Shown one piece after another: positions 38,227 to 50,703 of a stretch of 64,000 nt of DNA; the stretch's first letter is position 1; every line of letters begins with the position of its first letter. The stretch is from Rallus limicola. Its lineage: Eukaryota > Chordata > Aves > Gruiformes > Rallidae. The notes beneath the pieces are model-generated. The model worked only from the letters and a program-made list of their open reading frames with translations, made no database searches and was not told the origin of the DNA. The stretch lies in contig JAKCOZ010000303.1 in the NCBI GenBank assembly GCA_022605955.1, positions 1 through 64,000 on the forward strand, read 5' to 3'. The translations under genes were made by a program, and so were the position numbers.

Positions 38227-39415
38227 ATGCCTTTCAGTCCTAGCTTCTTTACTTTGGGAGTTATTGCTGGACGTTTAGCATGTTTTGAACTGCAGTCTGC
38301 TAGGGCCGAGAAAAGCACTGTAGGAGGTAGCAGGTATGTTCCTTCTTTCCAGGCAAAGGAAAAGGCTGAGAGCCAAAGTGACAGGGTCTGCTTGTGTGTC
38401 CTGTTAGGAGGTTTCAGACAAGCTATGCCTTTCAGTCCTAGCTTCTTTACTTTGGGAGTTATTGCTGGACGTTTAGCATGTTTTGAACTGCAGTCTGCTA
38501 GGGCCGAGAAAAGCACCGTAGGAGGTTCCAGGCATGTTCCCTCTTTCCAGGCAAAGGAAAAGGCTGAGAGCCAAAGTGACAGGGTCAGCTTGTGTGTCCT
38601 GTTAGGAGGTTTCAGACAAGCTATGCCTTTCATGCCTAGCTTCTTTACTTTGGGAGTTATTGCTGGACGTTTAGCATGTTTTGAACTGCAGTCTGCTAGG
38701 GCCGAGAAAAGCACTGTAGGAGGTAGCAGGTATGTTCCTTCTTTCCAGGCAAAGGAAAAGGCTGAGAGCCAAAGTGACAGGGTCTGCTTGTGTGTCCTGT
38801 TAGGAGGTTTCAGACAAGCTATGCCTTTCATGCCTAGCTTCTTTACTTTGGGAGTTATTGCTGGACGTTTAGCATGTTTTGAACTGCAGTCTGCTAGGGC
38901 CGAGAAAAGCACCGTAGGAGGTAGCAGGTATGTTCCTTCTTTCCAGGCAAAGGAAAAGGCTGAGAGCCAAAGTGACAGGGTCTGCTTGTGTGTCCTGTTA
39001 GGAGGTTTCAGACAAGCTATGCCTTTCATGCCTAGCTTCTTTACTTTGGGAGTTATTGCTGGACGTTTAGCATGTTTTGAACTGCAGTCTGCTAGGGCCG
39101 AGAAAAGCACCGTAGGAGGTTCCAGGCATGTTCCCTCTTTCCAGGCAAAGGAAAAGGCTGAGAGCCAAAGTGACAGGGTCTGCTTGTGTGTCCTGTTAGG
39201 AGGTTTCAGACAAGCTATGCCTTTCAGTCCTAGCTTCTTTACTTTGGGAGTTATTGCTGGACGTTTAGCATGTTTTGAACTGCAGTCTGCTAGGGCCGAG
39301 AAAAGCACCGTAGGAGCTTCCAGGCATGTTCCCTCTTTCCAGACAAAAGAAAAAGGCTGAGAGCCAAAGTGACGGGGTCTGCTTGTGTGTCCTGTTAGGA
39401 GGTTTCAGACAAGCT
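38227..39415 (+). repeat. Right-domain unit, 6 monomers
   Basis: Order: sY, sH with GTCAGC, mY, mY, mH, then a closing 199-bp sA copy followed by GACGGGG. All six monomers are repeated in the same order at 42584-43772, which shows this unit is the left end of the 22-monomer tandem duplication described separately. Confidence 0.85.
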
Positions 39416-42400
39416 ATGCCTTTCAGTCCTAGCTTCTTTACTTTGGGAGTTATTGCTGGACGTTTAGCATGTTTTGAACTGCAGTCTGCTAGGGCCGAGA
39501 AAAGCACTGTAGGAGGTAGCAGGTATGTTCCTTCTTTCCAGGCAAAGGAAAAGGCTGAGAGCCAAAGTGACAGGGTCTGCTTGTGTGTCCTGTTAGGAGG
39601 TTTCAGACAAGCTATGCCTTTCAGTCCTAGCTTCTTTACTTTGGGAGTTATTGCTGGACGTTTAGCATGTTTTGAACTGCAGTCTGCTAGGGCCGAGAAA
39701 AGCACCGTAGGAGGTTCCAGGCATGTTCCCTCTTTCCAGGCAAAGGAAAAGGCTGAGAGCCAAAGTGACAGGGTCAGCTTGTGTGTCCTGTTAGGAGGTT
39801 TCAGACAAGCTATGCCTTTCAGTCCTAGCTTCTTTACTTTGGGAGTTATTGCTGGACGTTTAGCATGTTTTGAACTGCAGTCTGCTAGGGCCGAGAAAAG
39901 CACTGTAGGAGGTAGCAGGTATGTTCCTTCTTTCCAGGCAAAGGAAAAGGCTGAGAGCCAAAGTGACAGGGTCTGCTTGTGTGTCCTGTTAGGAGGTTTC
40001 AGACAAGCTATGCCTTTCATGCCTAGCTTCTTTACTTTGGGAGTTATTGCTGGACGTTTAGCATGTTTTGAACTGCAGTCTGCTAGGGCCGAGAAAAGCA
40101 CCGTAGGAGGTTCCAGGCATGTTCCCTCTTTCCAGGCAAAGGAAAAGGCTGAGAGCCAAAGTGACAGGGTCTGCTTGTGTGTCCTGTTAGGAGGTTTCAG
40201 ACAAGCTATGCCTTTCATGCCTAGCTTCTTTACTTTGGGAGTTATTGCTGGACGTTTAGCATGTTTTGAACTGCAGTCTGCTAGGGCCGAGAAAAGCACC
40301 GTAGGAGGTTCCAGGCATGTTCCCTCTTTCCAGGCAAAGGAAAAGGCTGAGAGCCAAAGTGACAGGGTCTGCTTGTGTGTCCTGTTAGGAGGTTTCAGAC
40401 AAGCTATGCCTTTCAGTCCTAGCTTCTTTACTTTGGGAGTTATTGCTGGACGTTTAGCATGTTTTGAACTGCAGTCTGCTAGGGCCGAGAAAAGCACCGT
40501 AGGAGGTAGCAGGTATGTGCCTTCTTTCCAGGCAAAGGAAAAGGCTGAGAGCCAAAGTGACAGGGTCTGCTTGTGTGTCCTGTTAGGAGGTTTCAGACAA
40601 GCTATGCCTTTCATGCCTAGCTTCTATACTTTGGGAGTTATTGCTGGACGTTTAGCATGTTTTGAACTGCAGTCTGCTAGGGCCGAGAAAAGCACCGTAG
40701 GAGGTTCCAGGCATGTTCCTTCTTTCCAGGCAAAGGAAAAGGCTGAGAGCCAAAGTGACAGGGTCTGCTTGTGTGTCCTGTTAGGAGGTTTCAGACAAGC
40801 TATGCCTTTCATGCCTAGCTTCTTTACTTTGGGAGTTATTGCTGGACGTTTAGCATGTTTTGAACTGCAGTCTGCTAGGGCCGAGAAAAGCACCGTAGGA
40901 GGTAGCAGGTATGTTCCTTCTTTCCAGGCAAAGGAAAAGGCTGAGAGCCAAAGTGACAGGGTCTGCTTGTGTGTCCTGTTAGGAGGTTTCAGACAAGCTA
41001 TGCCTTTCAGTCCTAGCTTCTTTACTTTGGGAGTTATTGCTGGACGTTTAGCATGTTTTGAACTGCAGTCTGCTAGGGCCGAGAAAAGCACCGTAGGAGG
41101 TTCCAGGCATGTTCCCTCTTTCCAGGCAAAGGAAAAGGCTGAGAGCCAAAGTGACAGGGTCTGCTTGTGTGTCGTGTTAGGAGGTTTCAGACAAGCTATG
41201 CCTTTCAGTCCTAGCTTCTTTACTTTGGGAGTTATTGCTGGACGTTTAGCATGTTTTGAACTGCAGTCTGCTAGGGCCGAGAAAAGCACTGTAGGAGGTA
41301 GCAGGTATGTTCCTTCTTTCCAGGCAAAGGAAAAGGCTGAGAGCCAAAGTGACAGGGTCTGCTTGTGTGTCCTGTTAGGAGGTTTCAGACAAGCTATGCC
41401 TTTCAGTCCTAGCTTCTTTACTTTGGGAGTTATTGCTGGACGTTTAGCATGTTTTGAACTGCAGTCTGCTAGGGCCGAGAAAAGCACTGTAGGAGGTAGC
41501 AGGTATGTTCCTTCTTTCCAGGCAAAGGAAAAGGCTGAGAGCCAAAGTGACAGGGTCTGCTTGTGTGTCCTGTTAGGAGGTTTCAGACAAGCTATGCCTT
41601 TCAGTCCTAGCTTCTTTACTTTGGGAGTTATTGCTGGACGTTTAGCATGTTTTGAACTGCAGTCTGCTAGGGCCGAGAAAAGCACCGTAGGAGGTTCCAG
41701 GCATGTTCCCTCTTTCCAGGCAAAGGAAAAGGCTGAGAGCCAAAGTGACAGGGTCAGCTTGTGTGTCCTGTTAGGAGGTTTCAGACAAGCTATGCCTTTC
41801 AGTCCTAGCTTCTTTACTTTGGGAGTTATTGCTGGACGTTTAGCATGTTTTGAACTGCAGTCTGCTAGGGCCGAGAAAAGCACTGTAGGAGGTAGCAGGT
41901 ATGTTCCTTCTTTCCAGGCAAAGGAAAAGGCTGAGAGCCAAAGTGACAGGGTCTGCTTGTGTGTCCTGTTAGGAGGTTTCAGACAAGCTATGCCTTTCAT
42001 GCCTAGCTTCTTTACTTTGGGAGTTATTGCTGGACGTTTAGCATGTTTTGAACTGCAGTCTGCTAGGGCCGAGAAAAGCACCGTAGGAGGTAGCAGGTAT
42101 GTTCCTTCTTTCCAGGCAAAGGAAAAGGCTGAGAGCCAAAGTGACAGGGTCTGCTTGTGTGTCCTGTTAGGAGGTTTCAGACAAGTTATGCCTTTCAGTC
42201 CTAGCTTCTTTACTTTGGGAGTTATTGCTGGACGTTTAGCATGTTTTGAACTGCAGTCTGCTAGGGCCGAGAAAAGCACCGTAGGAGGTTCCAGGCATGT
42301 TCCCTCTTTCCAGGCAAAGGAAAAGGCTGAGAGCCAAAGTGACAGGGTCTGCTTGTGTGTCGTGTTAGGAGGTTTCAGACAAGCTATGCCTTTCAGTCCT

Positions 42401-43772
42401 AGCTTCTTTACTTTGGGAGTTATTGCTGGACGTTTAGCATGTTTTGAACTGCAGTCTGCTAGGGCCGAGAAAAGCACTGTAGGAGGTAGCAGGTATGTTC
42501 CTTCTTTCCAGGCAAAGGAAAAGGCTGAGAGCCAAAGTGACAGGGTCTGCTTGTGTGTCCTGTTAGGAGGTTTCAGACAAGCTATGCCTTTCAGTCCTAG
42601 CTTCTTTACTTTGGGAGTTATTGCTGGACGTTTAGCATGTTTTGAACTGCAGTCTGCTAGGGCCGAGAAAAGCACTGTAGGAGGTAGCAGGTATGTTCCT
42701 TCTTTCCAGGCAAAGGAAAAGGCTGAGAGCCAAAGTGACAGGGTCTGCTTGTGTGTCCTGTTAGGAGGTTTCAGACAAGCTATGCCTTTCAGTCCTAGCT
42801 TCTTTACTTTGGGAGTTATTGCTGGACGTTTAGCATGTTTTGAACTGCAGTCTGCTAGGGCCGAGAAAAGCACCGTAGGAGGTTCCAGGCATGTTCCCTC
42901 TTTCCAGGCAAAGGAAAAGGCTGAGAGCCAAAGTGACAGGGTCAGCTTGTGTGTCCTGTTAGGAGGTTTCAGACAAGCTATGCCTTTCATGCCTAGCTTC
43001 TTTACTTTGGGAGTTATTGCTGGACGTTTAGCATGTTTTGAACTGCAGTCTGCTAGGGCCGAGAAAAGCACTGTAGGAGGTAGCAGGTATGTTCCTTCTT
43101 TCCAGGCAAAGGAAAAGGCTGAGAGCCAAAGTGACAGGGTCTGCTTGTGTGTCCTGTTAGGAGGTTTCAGACAAGCTATGCCTTTCATGCCTAGCTTCTT
43201 TACTTTGGGAGTTATTGCTGGACGTTTAGCATGTTTTGAACTGCAGTCTGCTAGGGCCGAGAAAAGCACCGTAGGAGGTAGCAGGTATGTTCCTTCTTTC
43301 CAGGCAAAGGAAAAGGCTGAGAGCCAAAGTGACAGGGTCTGCTTGTGTGTCCTGTTAGGAGGTTTCAGACAAGCTATGCCTTTCATGCCTAGCTTCTTTA
43401 CTTTGGGAGTTATTGCTGGACGTTTAGCATGTTTTGAACTGCAGTCTGCTAGGGCCGAGAAAAGCACCGTAGGAGGTTCCAGGCATGTTCCCTCTTTCCA
43501 GGCAAAGGAAAAGGCTGAGAGCCAAAGTGACAGGGTCTGCTTGTGTGTCCTGTTAGGAGGTTTCAGACAAGCTATGCCTTTCAGTCCTAGCTTCTTTACT
43601 TTGGGAGTTATTGCTGGACGTTTAGCATGTTTTGAACTGCAGTCTGCTAGGGCCGAGAAAAGCACCGTAGGAGCTTCCAGGCATGTTCCCTCTTTCCAGA
43701 CAAAAGAAAAAGGCTGAGAGCCAAAGTGACGGGGTCTGCTTGTGTGTCCTGTTAGGAGGTTTCAGACAAGCT
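39416..43772 (+). repeat. Right-domain unit, 22 monomers
   Basis: The unit runs from just after one GACGGGG boundary copy to the end of the next. It includes a TTCTATACT copy at 40604 and two six-monomer sets (41000-42187 and 42188-43375), the second opened by a rare ACAAGTTATG junction at 42181-42190. Length is 4357 bp. Its first 18 monomers recur in order from 43773. Confidence 0.85.
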
Positions 43773-46700
43773 ATGCCTTTCAGTCCTAGCTTCTTTACTT
43801 TGGGAGTTATTGCTGGACGTTTAGCATGTTTTGAACTGCAGTCTGCTAGGGCCGAGAAAAGCACTGTAGGAGGTAGCAGGTATGTTCCTTCTTTCCAGGC
43901 AAAGGAAAAGGCTGAGAGCCAAAGTGACAGGGTCTGCTTGTGTGTCCTGTTAGGAGGTTTCAGACAAGCTATGCCTTTCAGTCCTAGCTTCTTTACTTTG
44001 GGAGTTATTGCTGGACGTTTAGCATGTTTTGAACTGCAGTCTGCTAGGGCCGAGAAAAGCACCGTAGGAGGTTCCAGGCATGTTCCCTCTTTCCAGGCAA
44101 AGGAAAAGGCTGAGAGCCAAAGTGACAGGGTCAGCTTGTGTGTCCTGTTAGGAGGTTTCAGACAAGCTATGCCTTTCAGTCCTAGCTTCTTTACTTTGGG
44201 AGTTATTGCTGGACGTTTAGCATGTTTTGAACTGCAGTCTGCTAGGGCCGAGAAAAGCACTGTAGGAGGTAGCAGGTATGTTCCTTCTTTCCAGGCAAAG
44301 GAAAAGGCTGAGAGCCAAAGTGACAGGGTCTGCTTGTGTGTCCTGTTAGGAGGTTTCAGACAAGCTATGCCTTTCATGCCTAGCTTCTTTACTTTGGGAG
44401 TTATTGCTGGACGTTTAGCATGTTTTGAACTGCAGTCTGCTAGGGCCGAGAAAAGCACCGTAGGAGGTTCCAGGCATGTTCCCTCTTTCCAGGCAAAGGA
44501 AAAGGCTGAGAGCCAAAGTGACAGGGTCTGCTTGTGTGTCCTGTTAGGAGGTTTCAGACAAGCTATGCCTTTCATGCCTAGCTTCTTTACTTTGGGAGTT
44601 ATTGCTGGACGTTTAGCATGTTTTGAACTGCAGTCTGCTAGGGCCGAGAAAAGCACCGTAGGAGGTTCCAGGCATGTTCCCTCTTTCCAGGCAAAGGAAA
44701 AGGCTGAGAGCCAAAGTGACAGGGTCTGCTTGTGTGTCCTGTTAGGAGGTTTCAGACAAGCTATGCCTTTCAGTCCTAGCTTCTTTACTTTGGGAGTTAT
44801 TGCTGGACGTTTAGCATGTTTTGAACTGCAGTCTGCTAGGGCCGAGAAAAGCACCGTAGGAGGTAGCAGGTATGTGCCTTCTTTCCAGGCAAAGGAAAAG
44901 GCTGAGAGCCAAAGTGACAGGGTCTGCTTGTGTGTCCTGTTAGGAGGTTTCAGACAAGCTATGCCTTTCATGCCTAGCTTCTATACTTTGGGAGTTATTG
45001 CTGGACGTTTAGCATGTTTTGAACTGCAGTCTGCTAGGGCCGAGAAAAGCACCGTAGGAGGTTCCAGGCATGTTCCTTCTTTCCAGGCAAAGGAAAAGGC
45101 TGAGAGCCAAAGTGACAGGGTCTGCTTGTGTGTCCTGTTAGGAGGTTTCAGACAAGCTATGCCTTTCATGCCTAGCTTCTTTACTTTGGGAGTTATTGCT
45201 GGACGTTTAGCATGTTTTGAACTGCAGTCTGCTAGGGCCGAGAAAAGCACCGTAGGAGGTAGCAGGTATGTTCCTTCTTTCCAGGCAAAGGAAAAGGCTG
45301 AGAGCCAAAGTGACAGGGTCTGCTTGTGTGTCCTGTTAGGAGGTTTCAGACAAGCTATGCCTTTCAGTCCTAGCTTCTTTACTTTGGGAGTTATTGCTGG
45401 ACGTTTAGCATGTTTTGAACTGCAGTCTGCTAGGGCCGAGAAAAGCACCGTAGGAGGTTCCAGGCATGTTCCCTCTTTCCAGGCAAAGGAAAAGGCTGAG
45501 AGCCAAAGTGACAGGGTCTGCTTGTGTGTCGTGTTAGGAGGTTTCAGACAAGCTATGCCTTTCAGTCCTAGCTTCTTTACTTTGGGAGTTATTGCTGGAC
45601 GTTTAGCATGTTTTGAACTGCAGTCTGCTAGGGCCGAGAAAAGCACTGTAGGAGGTAGCAGGTATGTTCCTTCTTTCCAGGCAAAGGAAAAGGCTGAGAG
45701 CCAAAGTGACAGGGTCTGCTTGTGTGTCCTGTTAGGAGGTTTCAGACAAGCTATGCCTTTCAGTCCTAGCTTCTTTACTTTGGGAGTTATTGCTGGACGT
45801 TTAGCATGTTTTGAACTGCAGTCTGCTAGGGCCGAGAAAAGCACTGTAGGAGGTAGCAGGTATGTTCCTTCTTTCCAGGCAAAGGAAAAGGCTGAGAGCC
45901 AAAGTGACAGGGTCTGCTTGTGTGTCCTGTTAGGAGGTTTCAGACAAGCTATGCCTTTCAGTCCTAGCTTCTTTACTTTGGGAGTTATTGCTGGACGTTT
46001 AGCATGTTTTGAACTGCAGTCTGCTAGGGCCGAGAAAAGCACCGTAGGAGGTTCCAGGCATGTTCCCTCTTTCCAGGCAAAGGAAAAGGCTGAGAGCCAA
46101 AGTGACAGGGTCAGCTTGTGTGTCCTGTTAGGAGGTTTCAGACAAGCTATGCCTTTCAGTCCTAGCTTCTTTACTTTGGGAGTTATTGCTGGACGTTTAG
46201 CATGTTTTGAACTGCAGTCTGCTAGGGCCGAGAAAAGCACTGTAGGAGGTAGCAGGTATGTTCCTTCTTTCCAGGCAAAGGAAAAGGCTGAGAGCCAAAG
46301 TGACAGGGTCTGCTTGTGTGTCCTGTTAGGAGGTTTCAGACAAGCTATGCCTTTCATGCCTAGCTTCTTTACTTTGGGAGTTATTGCTGGACGTTTAGCA
46401 TGTTTTGAACTGCAGTCTGCTAGGGCCGAGAAAAGCACCGTAGGAGGTAGCAGGTATGTTCCTTCTTTCCAGGCAAAGGAAAAGGCTGAGAGCCAAAGTG
46501 ACAGGGTCTGCTTGTGTGTCCTGTTAGGAGGTTTCAGACAAGTTATGCCTTTCAGTCCTAGCTTCTTTACTTTGGGAGTTATTGCTGGACGTTTAGCATG
46601 TTTTGAACTGCAGTCTGCTAGGGCCGAGAAAAGCACCGTAGGAGGTTCCAGGCATGTTCCCTCTTTCCAGGCAAAGGAAAAGGCTGAGAGCCAAAGTGAC

Positions 46701-49700
46701 AGGGTCTGCTTGTGTGTCGTGTTAGGAGGTTTCAGACAAGCTATGCCTTTCAGTCCTAGCTTCTTTACTTTGGGAGTTATTGCTGGACGTTTAGCATGTT
46801 TTGAACTGCAGTCTGCTAGGGCCGAGAAAAGCACTGTAGGAGGTAGCAGGTATGTTCCTTCTTTCCAGGCAAAGGAAAAGGCTGAGAGCCAAAGTGACAG
46901 GGTCTGCTTGTGTGTCCTGTTAGGAGGTTTCAGACAAGCTATGCCTTTCAGTCCTAGCTTCTTTACTTTGGGAGTTATTGCTGGACGTTTAGCATGTTTT
47001 GAACTGCAGTCTGCTAGGGCCGAGAAAAGCACTGTAGGAGGTAGCAGGTATGTTCCTTCTTTCCAGGCAAAGGAAAAGGCTGAGAGCCAAAGTGACAGGG
47101 TCTGCTTGTGTGTCCTGTTAGGAGGTTTCAGACAAGCTATGCCTTTCAGTCCTAGCTTCTTTACTTTGGGAGTTATTGCTGGACGTTTAGCATGTTTTGA
47201 ACTGCAGTCTGCTAGGGCCGAGAAAAGCACCGTAGGAGGTTCCAGGCATGTTCCCTCTTTCCAGGCAAAGGAAAAGGCTGAGAGCCAAAGTGACAGGGTC
47301 AGCTTGTGTGTCCTGTTAGGAGGTTTCAGACAAGCTATGCCTTTCAGTCCTAGCTTCTTTACTTTGGGAGTTATTGCTGGACGTTTAGCATGTTTTGAAC
47401 TGCAGTCTGCTAGGGCCGAGAAAAGCACTGTAGGAGGTAGCAGGTATGTTCCTTCTTTCCAGGCAAAGGAAAAGGCTGAGAGCCAAAGTGACAGGGTCTG
47501 CTTGTGTGTCCTGTTAGGAGGTTTCAGACAAGCTATGCCTTTCATGCCTAGCTTCTTTACTTTGGGAGTTATTGCTGGACGTTTAGCATGTTTTGAACTG
47601 CAGTCTGCTAGGGCCGATAAAAGCACCGTAGGAGGTAGCAGGTATGTTCCTTCTTTCCAGGCAAAGGAAAAGGCTGAGAGCCAAAGTGACAGGGTCTGCT
47701 TGTGTGTCCTGTTAGGAGGTTTCAGACAAGCTATGCCTTTCATGCCTAGCTTCTTTACTTTGGGAGTTATTGCTGGACGTTTAGCATGTTTTGAACTGCA
47801 GTCTGCTAGGGCCGAGAAAAGCACCGTAGGAGCTTCCAGGCATGTTCCCTCTTTCCAGGCAAAGGAAAAGGCTGAGAGCCAAAGTGACAGGGTCTGCTTG
47901 TGTGTCCTGTTAGGAGGTTTCAGACAAGCTATGCCTTTCATGCCTAGCTTCTTTACTTTGGGAGTTATTGCTGGACGTTTAGCATGTTTTGAACTGCAGT
48001 CTGCTAGGGCCGAGAAAAGCACCGTAGGAGGTTCCAGGCATGTTCCCTCTTTCCAGGCAAAGGAAAAGGCTGAGAGCCAAAGTGACAGGGTCAGCTTGTG
48101 TGTCCTGTTAGGAGGTTTCAGACAAGCTATGCCTTTCATGCCTAGCTTCTTTACTTTGGGAGTTATTGCTGGACGTTTAGCATGTTTTGAACTGCAGTCT
48201 GCTAGGGCCGAGAAAAGCACTGTAGGAGGTAGCAGGTATGTTCCTTCTTTCCAGGCAAAGGAAAAGGCTGAGAGCCAAAGTGACAGGGTCTGCTTGTGTG
48301 TCCTGTTAGGAGGTTTCAGACAAGCTATGCCTTTCATGCCTAGCTTCTTTACTTTGGGAGTTATTGCTGGACGTTTAGCATGTTTTGAACTGCAGTCTGC
48401 TAGGGCCGAGAAAAGCACCGTAGGAGGTTCCAGGCATGTTCCCTCTTTCCAGGCAAAGGAAAAGGCTGAGAGCCAAAGTGACAGGGTCTGCTTGTGTGTC
48501 CTGTTAGGAGGTTTCAGACAAGCTATGCCTTTCATGCCTAGCTTCTTTACTTTGGGAGTTATTGCTGGACGTTTAGCATGTTTTGAACTGCAGTCTGCTA
48601 GGGCCGAGAAAAGCACCGTAGGAGGTTCCAGGCATGTTCCCTCTTTCCAGGCAAAGGAAAAGGCTGAGAGCCAAAGTGACAGGGTCTGCTTGTGTGTCCT
48701 GTTAGGAGGTTTCAGACAAGCTATGCCTTTCATGCCTAGCTTCTATACTTTGGGAGTTATTGCTGGACGTTTAGCATGTTTTGAACTGCAGTCTGCTAGG
48801 GCCGAGAAAAGCACCGTAGGAGGTTCCAGGCATGTTCCTTCTTTCCAGGCAAAGGAAAAGGCTGAGAGCCAAAGTGACAGGGTCTGCTTGTGTGTCCTGT
48901 TAGGAGGTTTCAGACAAGCTATGCCTTTCATGCCTAGCTTCTTTACTTTGGGAGTTATTGCTGGACGTTTAGCATGTTTTGAACTGCAGTCTGCTAGGGC
49001 CGAGAAAAGCACCGTAGGAGGTAGCAGGTATGTTCCTTCTTTCCAGGCAAAGGAAAAGGCTGAGAGCCAAAGTGACAGGGTCTGCTTGTGTGTCCTGTTA
49101 GGAGGTTTCAGACAAGCTATGCCTTTCAGTCCTAGCTTCTTTACTTTGGGAGTTATTGCTGGACGTTTAGCATGTTTTGAACTGCAGTCTGCTAGGGCCG
49201 AGAAAAGCACCGTAGGAGGTTCCAGGCATGTTCCCTCTTTCCAGGCAAAGGAAAAGGCTGAGAGCCAAAGTGACAGGGTCTGCTTGTGTGTCGTGTTAGG
49301 AGGTTTCAGACAAGCTATGCCTTTCAGTCCTAGCTTCTTTACTTTGGGAGTTATTGCTGGACGTTTAGCATGTTTTGAACTGCAGTCTGCTAGGGCCGAG
49401 AAAAGCACCGTAGGAGGTAGCAGGTATGTTCCTTCTTTCCAGGCAAAGGAAAAGGCTGAGAGCCAAAGTGACAGGGTCTGCTTGTGTGTCCTGTTAGGAG
49501 GTTTCAGACAAGCTATGCCTTTCATGCCTAGCTTCTTTACTTTGGGAGTTATTGCTGGACGTTTAGCATGTTTTGAACTGCAGTCTGCTAGGGCCGAGAA
49601 AAGCACCGTAGGAGGTTCCAGGCATGTTCCTTCTTTCCAGGCAAAGGAAAAGGCTGAGAGCCAAAGTGACAGGGTCTGCTTGTGTGTCCTGTTAGGAGGT

Positions 49701-50703
49701 TTCAGACAAGCTATGCCTTTCATGCCTAGCTTCTTTACTTTGGGAGTTATTGCTGGACGTTTAGCATGTTTTGAACTGCAGTCTGCTAGGGCCGAGAAAA
49801 GCACCGTAGGAGGTAGCAGGTATGTTCCTTCTTTCCAGGCAAAGGAAAAGGCTGAGAGCCAAAGTGACAGGGTCTGCTTGTGTGTCCTGTTAGGAGGTTT
49901 CAGACAAGCTATGCCTTTCAGTCCTAGCTTCTTTACTTTGGGAGTTATTGCTGGACGTTTAGCATGTTTTGAACTGCAGTCTGCTAGGGCCGAGAAAAGC
50001 ACCGTAGGAGGTTCCAGGCATGTTCCCTCTTTCCAGGCAAAGGAAAAGGCTGAGAGCCAAAGTGACAGGGTCTGCTTGTGTGTCCTGTTAGGAGGTTTCA
50101 GACAAGCTATGCCTTTCAGTCCTAGCTTCTTTACTTTGGGAGTTATTGCTGGACGTTTAGCATGTTTTGAACTGCAGTCTGCTAGGGCCGAGAAAAGCAC
50201 TGTAGGAGGTAGCAGGTATGTTCCTTCTTTCCAGGCAAAGGAAAAGGCTGAGAGCCAAAGTGACAGGGTCTGCTTGTGTGTCCTGTTAGGAGGTTTCAGA
50301 CAAGCTATGCCTTTCATGCCTAGATTCTTTACTTTGGGAGTTATTGCTGGACGTTTAGCATGTTTTGAACTGCAGTCTGCTAGGGCCGAGAAAAGCACCG
50401 TAGGAGGTAGCAGGTATGTTCCTTCTTTCCAGGCAAAGGAAAAGGCTGAGAGCCAAAGTGACAGGGTCTGCTTGTGTGTCCTGTTAGGAGGTTTCAGACA
50501 AGCTATGCCTTTCATGCCTAGCTTCTTTACTTTGGGAGTTATTGCTGGACGTTTAGCATGTTTTGAACTGCAGTCTGCTAGGGCCGAGAAAAGCACCGTA
50601 GGAGGTTCCAGGCATGTTCCCTCTTTCCAGACAAAAGAAAAAGGCTGAGAGCCAAAGTGACAGGGTCTGCTTGTGTGTCCTGTTAGGAGGTTTCAGACAA
50701 GCT
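43773..50703 (+). repeat. Right-domain unit, 35 monomers
   Basis: The first 18 monomers duplicate those starting at 39416. From 45159 to 50504 the order instead follows the middle domain at 24166-29511. The unit is therefore a mosaic of a local duplication and a long-range relative, joined inside a shared six-monomer set. It closes with the 199-bp mH copy at 50505-50703. Confidence 0.85.

Noticed and set aside
45000..48733. Long reverse-strand reading frames as genes
   Set aside because: Same explanation. They overlap the forward frames completely and start or end wherever CATGCC/CAGTCC or TTCTATACT variants happen to fall.
43683..50648. Very long forward reading frames (for example about 2300 codons here) made of 66-residue repeats, as a repeat-protein gene
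   Set aside because: They arise because the monomer is a multiple of three with an open frame. Equally long frames exist on the opposite strand, starts and stops are created by single satellite variants, many changes alter the residue, and no signal, domain or flanking gene structure is present.
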